Shown one piece after another: positions 1-5,259 of a DNA stretch of 5,259 nt (within the stretch, counting starts at the first letter, position 1; each line of letters starts with the position of its first letter). This DNA comes from Bacteroidales bacterium (GTDB taxonomy: Bacteria > Bacteroidota > Bacteroidia > Bacteroidales > UBA932). A model generated the notes under the pieces. It was not told the origin of the DNA, made no database searches, and saw nothing but the letters and a program-made list of their open reading frames with translations. The stretch is from assembly GCA_023230265.1 (NCBI GenBank), contig JALNXR010000159.1, positions 1 through 5,259 on the forward strand, read 5' to 3'. Position numbers and translations under genes: made by a program.

Positions 1-1388
1 CATTCGCCGAAACCCGATAAGTCAGTGGTGATGGTGGGAACGCGAAAAGCAATGCTTTCTAAGGGCGTATATCCCCATGGTTCATAATAGGAGGGAAAAA
101 CCGTGAGATCCAGACCTGGGAGTAGATTATAATAGGAGAGATTAAGAATCCCGTCATTACCGTTGAGATAGGTCGGGACAAACAGCACTTTAATCCTGTC
201 ACTCTCCCGGTTAAGCAGATCAAGCTCCTTTATTCTGCGCAGTACAGGGTCCATGTCAGGTTCGTTGAGCAGATGGCTCGTGTTGGTCGTGTAACCGGAA
301 TCAAAGGATGTTTTGGCTAACAGCTCTTTGTCCGGACCGTTATTCCATGCAGGTACAAATATAAACGCAAGTATCTCCCTTTTAATTTGCGGATCCTTGT
401 TTAGCTCTCCCAGAGAGTCCAGGAAAATGTCTATTCCCTTGTTTCTGAACTCGTATCTTCCGCTAATGGCAATAATCAGAGGATCAACCGCAGGATGTAA
501 ACCTGTCATAAAGGAAGCTGTTGAGATTAGCTTCTCTCTTGCTGTCAGGCGTATTGCATTATACTCGCTCTCTTTAGGGGTAAAACTGTTTTCAAATCCG
601 TTTGGTGTGACTATATCCACCTCCCTTCCCAGTAAAGCAGCACACTCGGCCGCTGTTATTCCGCTTACTGTTGTAAAGATATCTGCATTAAGAGCTGCAG
701 TCTTTTCAAGAGAATGTTTAGCAGTTATATTAAACTCTCTTGTCTTCTGCTCTGCATCGTACTTACTCAATGAGCCGTAAAGGGGAAGGTTGTTTCCTGC
801 CAACGAGCGGCCAAGCACTGTTGCATGTGTGGTAAAGACGGTGGCTACAGGTAGTCCGGTGTTTTTGAGATAGAGCACTCCCGCTCCGGTCATCCACTCA
901 TGGTACTGTGCAACAATTTTGTGAGAGGGAGAGAGGTTGAACTTGACATAACTTTCTATTACCATTCCGGTTGCATAACCAAACAGCGCACTCTCCACAT
1001 AATCCCACCCTCCGCTTATTGAATCCAGTCCGTATTTTATCCAGAAATCGGTAAGTATCTCATCCTTTTTTCTTATGTAGGAAGAGAAATCGACCAGAAT
1101 AGCAACAGGTTTGCCCACTACATTCCATCTGCCCACCCTGATTCTGAGCCCCTCCTCAGTCGCCTTTACCCTCCAGGATCTCAGGAGAGAGGGCTCCTCA
1201 ATAAATTCGGGATTCTGCTGTGTGTCCCGCCATACATCAGGACCTATGAGAATATGGTTGTCTCCAAACTCTCTGGATAGATTTAATGCCTTTGTAGCTA
1301 TTACTGTATGGATACCTCCTATCTTATTGCACACCTCCCAGCTTACCTCAAAAAGGTAGTCGGGAGTTATAATATTATTATTGTCCAT
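1..1388 (-). CDS. GT3-family (eukaryote-like) glycogen synthase, 3' end cut by window edge
   Basis: The frame is open from an ATG at 1388-1386 to the left edge: 462 codons without a stop, then two bases of the next codon. Reading the minus strand gives hallmarks of GT3 glycogen synthases in the expected order. They are FEVSWEVCNKIGG (residues 13-25, sugar-nucleotide loop), HEW (163-165), TTHATVLGR (186-194), TPNGFE (261-266), SGRYEFRNKG (309-318) and YYEPWGYTPLE (434-444). The last holds the E-x7-E pair (E436, E444), of which the first is the catalytic glutamate position in yeast and animal enzymes. The family transfers glucose from UDP-glucose to the non-reducing end of an alpha-1,4-glucan in the cytoplasm. 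The C-terminus, where eukaryotic enzymes carry the arginine cluster for glucose-6-phosphate control, lies outside the window. The start follows the GH57 stop by 9 bp; an in-frame TAG there rules out any earlier start. No Shine-Dalgarno is visible. Family assignment is very secure; donor and regulation are inferred. Confidence 0.95.
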   Translation of the reverse strand, partial: MDNNNIITPDYLFEVSWEVCNKIGGIHTVIATKALNLSREFGDNHILIGPDVWRDTQQNPEFIEEPSLLRSWRVKATEEGLRIRVGRWNVVGKPVAILVDFSSYIRKKDEILTDFWIKYGLDSISGGWDYVESALFGYATGMVIESYVKFNLSPSHKIVAQYHEWMTGAGVLYLKNTGLPVATVFTTHATVLGRSLAGNNLPLYGSLSKYDAEQKTREFNITAKHSLEKTAALNADIFTTVSGITAAECAALLGREVDIVTPNGFENSFTPKESEYNAIRLTAREKLISTASFMTGLHPAVDPLIIAISGRYEFRNKGIDIFLDSLGELNKDPQIKREILAFIFVPAWNNGPDKELLAKTSFDSGYTTNTSHLLNEPDMDPVLRRIKELDLLNRESDRIKVLFVPTYLNGNDGILNLSYYNLLPGLDLTVFPSYYEPWGYTPLESIAFRVPTITTDLSGFGE

Positions 1389-1400
1389 CTGTTTGTTCTA
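1386..1400 (-). other. GH57 stop / glycogen synthase start junction, same reading frame
   Basis: On the coding strand the GH57 gene ends with TAG (1400-1398). Three sense codons (AAC AAA CAG) and the synthase ATG (1388-1386) follow in the same frame. The 9-bp gap has no Shine-Dalgarno, which suggests translational coupling or leaderless-style re-initiation as is common in Bacteroidetes. The TAG fixes the synthase start, since no earlier in-frame start is possible. Confidence 0.85.
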
Positions 1401-2747
1401 ATGATTTCTCTTACTTTTTCCACCACTTTGAGCAGTGCTCCGTGCATCTTTTGTTGCGATTGTTGCGATCTTTTTTGTGGTTGCCTGCTTTTTACTTTTT
1501 TTCTTTGCAGGGGTAGTAACCTCTGCAATTACTGTTCCACTTTTTTCTCCCTGAGAGTCAGTCTCTCTCTGAATTCTCAGGAGAAAATCGCTGATTACAT
1601 TCATGTAGTTAATAAATGCATCGTAAGGAGAATCATAGGGATTGAAATAGTTATGAACAGCTCCGTCAGAAAAAAACTTAGTGCACATGTAATAGAGATG
1701 GTCGCTCTCCTGCAACTTTCTGAAATCTGATGTAAGGGAGGGATTATTCAGGTTTTTAACACTCTCCTCAGCAGAATAGAGTTTATTGAAAGCCTCATTC
1801 TGCAGTTCGTTTCCAAGCCAGGCTGTTGTGTCTCTCTCTTCATCGGCCCAGGAGATTGCATAGGGAACGTGAAGTGGTGCAACCGGCTGATGGATTGAGG
1901 TTGCCTGTGAAGGGGTCACAAAGCTGAAACCTGTGCGGGACAAAACAGCCTGGGGCAGATGCCTTAGAAATCCAAAAATACCGGTAGACTCCTGCTGATG
2001 TTCGCCAAAGGTTTCATAGTCCATAAAAATATTTACAATATCCTCCTTCACAAGTGCCTCTGCAATCCACGTCACAAATTTCTCTGCTGTAAGCGGCCAG
2101 TGAGGCCAGCTTCTCTCAGAAAAGCGGAAAGCTATATCATCGCTAAGGGATGAGTTCCGGAGCAGAAGCTTAAGCCTTGGGTTTATTGCGTTAGTATATA
2201 CGTAATTAGGACTTTTCCAACCCAGAATGTGTTTAGCCCCTTCCGTAAGCATAGTCTTGAAGCCCATGCCATAAACACTCTCGCCTATTTTATCGGAATA
2301 GATCAGCTCAGTGTTCCTGAATGTTACCGGTTTCTGCCCGAAAAGTCTCTCTGTCATCTCTGAATGCTCCCTCACCTGCCGGCTAAACTCCTCGGAAGAG
2401 ATAAGGGAGGAGAGTGAGTGCGAATAGGTCTCGGCCAAAAACTCCACGCAGCCTGTACCTGCCAGTTCCTTAAAACTTTCAATTACCTCCGGCATGTAAC
2501 GTTCAAATTGTTCCATTACCACTCCCGAAACAGAGTAGGAGATCCTGAACTCTCCCCTGTGCTCTTTTATCAGCTCAAGCATAAGGTTGTTTGCAGGCAG
2601 GTAGCATCTGTCGGCAACTCTCCTTAGTATCGTCCTGTTTGTAAAATCATCATAATAATCAGTCCCGGTGCCGATGTCAAAAAACCTGTATGTTCTGAGT
2701 CTGTCAGGCTGGTGAACCTGAAAATAGAGGCAAATACTCTTTTTCAT
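1398..2747 (-). CDS. GH57-family alpha-glucan hydrolase/transferase (alpha-amylase-like) with basic C-terminal tail
   Basis: This 449-residue protein matches the GH57 layout. It has an N-terminal strand ending in QVHQP (residues 10-14; HQP is the family's first conserved motif), then VEFLAETYSHSL (101-112), FRNTELIYS (143-151) and FMDYETFGEH (241-250). By position E147 is the likely nucleophile and D243 the likely acid/base. A helical region follows (about 300-395), with ESDHLYYM at 347-354. Members retain configuration while acting on alpha-1,4 (sometimes alpha-1,6) glucosidic bonds as amylases, 4-alpha-glucanotransferases or branching enzymes. HQP and the modest length look closer to amylase/glucanotransferase types than to GH57 branching enzymes, but specificity cannot be read from sequence alone. 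No signal peptide is seen, so it is cytoplasmic and probably acts on stored glycogen or maltodextrin. Residues 411-449 are a lysine-rich, low-complexity tail. The ATG lies 19 bp after the GT4 stop, preceded by a purine-rich but non-canonical AAAAGAAA. Confidence 0.93.
   Translation of the reverse strand: MKKSICLYFQVHQPDRLRTYRFFDIGTGTDYYDDFTNRTILRRVADRCYLPANNLMLELIKEHRGEFRISYSVSGVVMEQFERYMPEVIESFKELAGTGCVEFLAETYSHSLSSLISSEEFSRQVREHSEMTERLFGQKPVTFRNTELIYSDKIGESVYGMGFKTMLTEGAKHILGWKSPNYVYTNAINPRLKLLLRNSSLSDDIAFRFSERSWPHWPLTAEKFVTWIAEALVKEDIVNIFMDYETFGEHQQESTGIFGFLRHLPQAVLSRTGFSFVTPSQATSIHQPVAPLHVPYAISWADEERDTTAWLGNELQNEAFNKLYSAEESVKNLNNPSLTSDFRKLQESDHLYYMCTKFFSDGAVHNYFNPYDSPYDAFINYMNVISDFLLRIQRETDSQGEKSGTVIAEVTTPAKKKSKKQATTKKIATIATKDARSTAQSGGKSKRNH
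1401..1517 (-). other. Lysine-rich low-complexity C-terminal tail of the GH57 protein
   Basis: Residues 411-449 of the GH57 protein, after the last recognisable fold element, consist mainly of Lys, Ala, Thr and Ser, with 12 Lys/Arg among the final 35 residues (for example AKKKSKKQATTKK at 414-426). The composition resembles histone-H1-like basic tails and is probably disordered. A role in binding an anionic partner is possible but unproven. It may also be a fast-evolving, slippage-prone end with no function. Confidence 0.75.
1452..1469 (-). repeat. Two tandem copies of a 9-bp unit in the GH57 tail
   Basis: The unit tgttgcgat (plus strand) occurs twice in a row, at 1452-1460 and 1461-1469. 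On the coding strand it encodes Ile-Ala-Thr twice (residues 427-432), keeping frame. It looks like a recent in-frame duplication in the low-complexity tail and may vary in copy number between strains. Confidence 0.8.
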
Positions 2748-2766
2748 ATCTGTAAATATTTCTTTT

Positions 2767-4050
2767 TTATCTTCCCGTCACCCGGTAATAAATCTCATTT
2801 ACCTGGCGGGCTGCATTCTCCCATTTGAGGGTGTTTACCTCCTCGTAACCTTCCCTTGCAACCATATCCCTGAGTGCAGGATAGGTGAGCAGTGCATAAA
2901 TCGAATCAGCCAGTGCATCCACATCCCAGAAGTCAACCTTTATTACATGGTTCAGCACCTCTGACACTCCGGATTGTTTTGAAATTATGGTGGGTACACC
3001 CGCTCTCATAGCTTCCAGAGGCGATATACCAAAAGGCTCTGACACAGATGGCATTACATAAACATCGGAGTAAGCAAACATCTTTTGGACATCTGTCCCT
3101 TTGAGAAAACCGGTAAAATGGAACCTGGAAGAGATCCCCAGCCTGGCTGCCCTTCTTATAGAACGGTTGAGCAGATCCCCGCTGCCGGCCATTACAAATC
3201 TCACATTGTTCTTTTTTCTGAGAACTTTTGCGGCAGCTTCGATAAAGTATTCAGGCCCTTTTTGAAACGTTATCCTGCCAAGAAATGTCACAATGCTTTC
3301 CGGAACGCCTCTGGTAATGCTATCACTCCCGTGCTCTTTTAAATCCACGGCATTGTGCACAGTAATAACCTTTCCGGGAGGTATGCCGTATTTGTTAATA
3401 ACGATGTTCCTGGTTAGATTGCTGACGGTTATAACTCTGTCGGCCATCTCCATCCCAAGTTTTTCTATGTCGTAAACCAAAGTGTTGATGTTATCTCCGC
3501 TTCTGTCGAATTCAGTTGCATGCATATGGACAACCAGCGGTTTTCCGGTAACCCTTTTTGCTGCCACCCCCGCAAGGTATGTCAGCCAGTCATGGGCATG
3601 TATAACATCAAACCGGTTTTTGAGGGCAATCTGTGCAGCAATCATTGCATATCTTGCAACCTCCTCCATCAGGTTACTGCCATATTTTCCGGAAAATTTA
3701 TACCTGCTGCCAATAGTGATCTTACACTCTTCTATCTGTAATTTTTTCTGATCCTCAACCAGTTCAGAAAAGCTGAGAGGGTCCAGATAGGGAACCAGAT
3801 TCGATCCTATACGTACATACTCCACCTTGTCAAGCAGATAAGAAGCCTCCTTTGTATCTGTTTCGGCCTGAACATCACTCGCGTTTATTATTTTTACAGA
3901 ACTTTGATCCTCATCGCCTGACGCAGACGGCATTACAAAGAGTACCTCTGTTCCCAGAGAGGATAATCCCCTGGTGAGACCGAAACAGGCGGTTCCGAGT
4001 CCTCCTGATATATGTGGCGGAAATTCCCATCCGAACATCAACACTCTCAT
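2767..4050 (-). CDS. GT4-family glycosyltransferase of glycogen cluster
   Basis: This complete 427-residue protein has the GT-B fold signature of GT4 retaining glycosyltransferases. The N-terminal domain begins MRVLMFGWEFPPHISGGLG (residues 1-19), with the glycine loop typical of glycogen/starch-synthase-like enzymes. HAHDW follows at 151-155 and VVHMHATEFDR at 173-183. The C-terminal domain has FLGRITFQKGPE (256-267, with donor-phosphate residues R259 and K264) and the E-x7-E motif EPFGISPLE (338-346, E338 and E346). There is no signal peptide or membrane segment, so it is cytoplasmic. Sitting between a debranching enzyme and a GH57 enzyme, it probably builds or elongates an alpha-glucan, but neither donor (UDP-, ADP- or GDP-sugar) nor acceptor can be read from sequence. 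A maltose-1-phosphate-synthase-like or primer-making role is possible and unproven. It starts 14 bp after the upstream stop; the leader AAGAGATTAAAAGT is only weakly Shine-Dalgarno-like. Confidence 0.93.
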   Translation of the reverse strand: MRVLMFGWEFPPHISGGLGTACFGLTRGLSSLGTEVLFVMPSASGDEDQSSVKIINASDVQAETDTKEASYLLDKVEYVRIGSNLVPYLDPLSFSELVEDQKKLQIEECKITIGSRYKFSGKYGSNLMEEVARYAMIAAQIALKNRFDVIHAHDWLTYLAGVAAKRVTGKPLVVHMHATEFDRSGDNINTLVYDIEKLGMEMADRVITVSNLTRNIVINKYGIPPGKVITVHNAVDLKEHGSDSITRGVPESIVTFLGRITFQKGPEYFIEAAAKVLRKKNNVRFVMAGSGDLLNRSIRRAARLGISSRFHFTGFLKGTDVQKMFAYSDVYVMPSVSEPFGISPLEAMRAGVPTIISKQSGVSEVLNHVIKVDFWDVDALADSIYALLTYPALRDMVAREGYEEVNTLKWENAARQVNEIYYRVTGR

Positions 4051-4064
4051 ACTTTTAATCTCTT

Positions 4065-5259
4065 TTAGTCATTGTATTGCCCCATCAGTCTCAGTGACCA
4101 TAAAAGGGCTGCCACAGAGAGGGAGTAGGAGGTGCAGCCGTGAGGCTGATAGGGAGGATCCCCGTCAAACACCTCTGACATTGAACCTATGCAATGGTGA
4201 TTAAGCTCTTCCTCAAAAGCGCAGACCAACTCTTTTGCCTCTCTGATAAAACTTTTCCCGTAAAGACGAAGCGATGCCTCGATGTAAAAAGAGAGGAGCC
4301 ATACTCTGGCTGTACCTTGGTGGTATGCGCTGTCCCTGCTGTACTGATCCCCGTCATATTCACCCTTATATCCCGGACTTTGCGGAGAGAGGGTTCTTAT
4401 CCCTCTGGGTGTGAGAAGCTCTCTTTTTACAGTTTTGAGTACCTTAGATCTGAATTCGTCACTGAGCGGTGAATATTCGAATGCACAGGTCAGCAGCTGA
4501 TTTGGTCTTACCAGTTTGTTCTGCCCTTCCGGCCCCACATAATCTGCAAGATAACCTTTTGAATCGAGCCAGAAAGCCTTCATAAAACTGTTCTCAACCC
4601 TCTCCTTTACAGAACTCCAGTCAGAGACCAGACTCTCTTCACCGGCTCTCCCAGCCAAAGAGATCAGATAACATACCGCGTTGTACCACAAAGAATTGAG
4701 CTCAACCTGATAGCCGGCTCTCTCTGTAACGGGCTTCCCCGAGATATAGGCATCCATCCAGCTTGTGGCTTTGTCTCTCTCTTCTGCCCAGAGCAGTCCG
4801 TTATCGTGCATCGAGACATTTTTCCGGGTACCGTTGCGATAGGAGTTAAGAATCTCTTTGAATATGTGGCCGTATCCTCTCCAAATTTCTGTCTGATTGC
4901 CGGTTACGCCTGCATATTGCTGCATGGTCCGGATGAACCAGAGCGGCACATCTGTCTTAATATTATCTCTTAGCAGTGAGTCGCTCTCCCTGGTAACGAT
5001 TGTACTTATAACCTGTCTAAAGATTTTTCTGCCGGAGGGGGAGTGCAGTGTCAGGCCTGGAAGAGATATCAGAGTCTCTCTTATACTCTTGTCCATCCAG
5101 GGATAACCGGAACAGATATAGGTATCTTCCCCCTCTCTGACAATAAATTGTTTAGCAGCAATTTTAAGACAGGTTTCAAAGCTATTCCTGGATTTTCTTT
5201 TTCTCACACCAGTGCTGAACTCCGCGGAAAGTCCGCTGATATTTTCTAATGATGTGGAT
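4065..5259 (-). CDS. Glycogen debranching enzyme (amylo-alpha-1,6-glucosidase), C-terminal part; 5' end cut by window edge
   Basis: The frame is open from the right edge to a TAA at 4067-4065, giving 397 visible residues. A GTG at 5207 could be called as a start, but the frame stays open 17 more codons to the edge and the protein begins mid-domain, so it is probably internal. The visible part matches the (alpha/alpha)6 glucosidase domain of GDE-type debranching enzymes (GH133). It has AAKQFIV and GYPWM...ETLISLPGL near the start, then MHDNGLLWAEE, SWMDA, VELNSLWYNA, GQNKLVRPNQ, YHQGTARVW and finally GSMSEVFDGDPPYQPHGC. By position the candidate catalytic acids are the Asp of SWMDA (codon 4754-4752) and the Glu of MSEVFDGD (codon 4175-4173). 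The family hydrolyses alpha-1,6-linked glucose stubs in glycogen. The usual WGRD after GYPW is replaced here by S-I-R-E. The bacterial proteins normally carry an N-terminal domain, which would lie off the window. This is the first visible gene of the cluster. Confidence 0.93.
   Translation of the reverse strand, partial: STSLENISGLSAEFSTGVRKRKSRNSFETCLKIAAKQFIVREGEDTYICSGYPWMDKSIRETLISLPGLTLHSPSGRKIFRQVISTIVTRESDSLLRDNIKTDVPLWFIRTMQQYAGVTGNQTEIWRGYGHIFKEILNSYRNGTRKNVSMHDNGLLWAEERDKATSWMDAYISGKPVTERAGYQVELNSLWYNAVCYLISLAGRAGEESLVSDWSSVKERVENSFMKAFWLDSKGYLADYVGPEGQNKLVRPNQLLTCAFEYSPLSDEFRSKVLKTVKRELLTPRGIRTLSPQSPGYKGEYDGDQYSRDSAYHQGTARVWLLSFYIEASLRLYGKSFIREAKELVCAFEEELNHHCIGSMSEVFDGDPPYQPHGCTSYSLSVAALLWSLRLMGQYND

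Noticed and set aside
313..780. Plus-strand open frame of 155 codons inside the left-hand gene
   Set aside because: It is antisense to a continuous, strongly recognisable GT3 synthase frame and has no recognisable domain.
1551..1580. CTCTCT/GAGAGA-rich stretches across the plus strand as possible repeats or binding sites
   Set aside because: They track frequent AGA (Arg), GAG (Glu) and AGC/TCT-type codons in the minus-strand genes, are not regularly spaced and do not fall in gaps between genes.
1308..1730. Plus-strand open frame with a striking cysteine-rich stretch, like a metal-binding or small secreted protein
   Set aside because: It lies antisense to the Lys/Ala/Thr-rich GH57 tail and the start of the synthase. 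The Cys and Phe runs are complements of GCA, ACA and AAA codons, so the composition is an artefact.
2748..2766. AT-rich gap between GT4 and GH57 as an internal promoter or terminator
   Set aside because: At 19 bp it is too short for a Bacteroidetes promoter pair and has no stem-loop followed by a T-run; it fits a simple intercistronic spacer.
3482..3751. Overlapping plus-strand open frames within the GT4 gene
   Set aside because: They are shadows opposite an intact GT4 coding sequence, with no family resemblance.
5205..5207. GTG as the start of the debranching enzyme
   Set aside because: The same frame continues without a stop to the right edge, the family has an N-terminal domain, and no ribosome-binding site or gene boundary is seen, so the GTG is most likely an internal valine codon.

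Overview
The window is a compact, single-direction gene cluster on the minus strand, read from right to left. It encodes enzymes of alpha-1,4-glucan (glycogen) storage metabolism. In transcription order the genes are: the C-terminal part of a glycogen debranching enzyme (amylo-alpha-1,6-glucosidase type, running off the right edge), a GT4 glycosyltransferase, a GH57 alpha-glucan-active enzyme, and a eukaryote-like GT3 glycogen synthase (running off the left edge). The glycogen synthase frame is open from its ATG at 1388 to base 1 with no stop in the window.

The organism is most likely a member of Bacteroidetes (Bacteroidota), probably Bacteroidales. The reasons are a GT3 glycogen synthase in a bacterial-style operon, the combination with GH57, GT4 and debranching enzyme, the lack of clear Shine-Dalgarno sequences before any of the three visible starts, and heavy use of AGA for arginine. 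This is inference from gene content and style, not from a marker gene.

Layout: 5259-4065 debranching enzyme (5' end missing); 14-bp gap; 4050-2767 GT4 (complete, 427 aa); 19-bp gap; 2747-1398 GH57 (complete, 449 aa, with a lysine-rich tail); 9-bp gap; 1388-1 glycogen synthase (3' end missing, 462 codons visible). The gaps are too short for internal promoters or terminators of usual form, so one polycistronic transcript is likely, with its promoter beyond the right edge. No stretch over 300 bases lacks a gene. I see no RNA gene, mobile element, CRISPR array or origin.

Working together: the GT3 enzyme would extend the glucan from a sugar nucleotide (UDP-glucose in this family), the debranching enzyme would remove alpha-1,6 branch stubs, the GH57 enzyme would cleave or transfer alpha-1,4 segments, and the GT4 enzyme is a second glucosyl-type transferase of unproven substrate. 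Neither a classical GlgB branching enzyme nor GlgC is in the window. I do not see a plainly new system. The points worth a second look are the altered active-site-region motif in the debranching enzyme, the shortened interior of the GT3 synthase, the basic tail on the GH57 protein, and the in-frame GH57/synthase junction.
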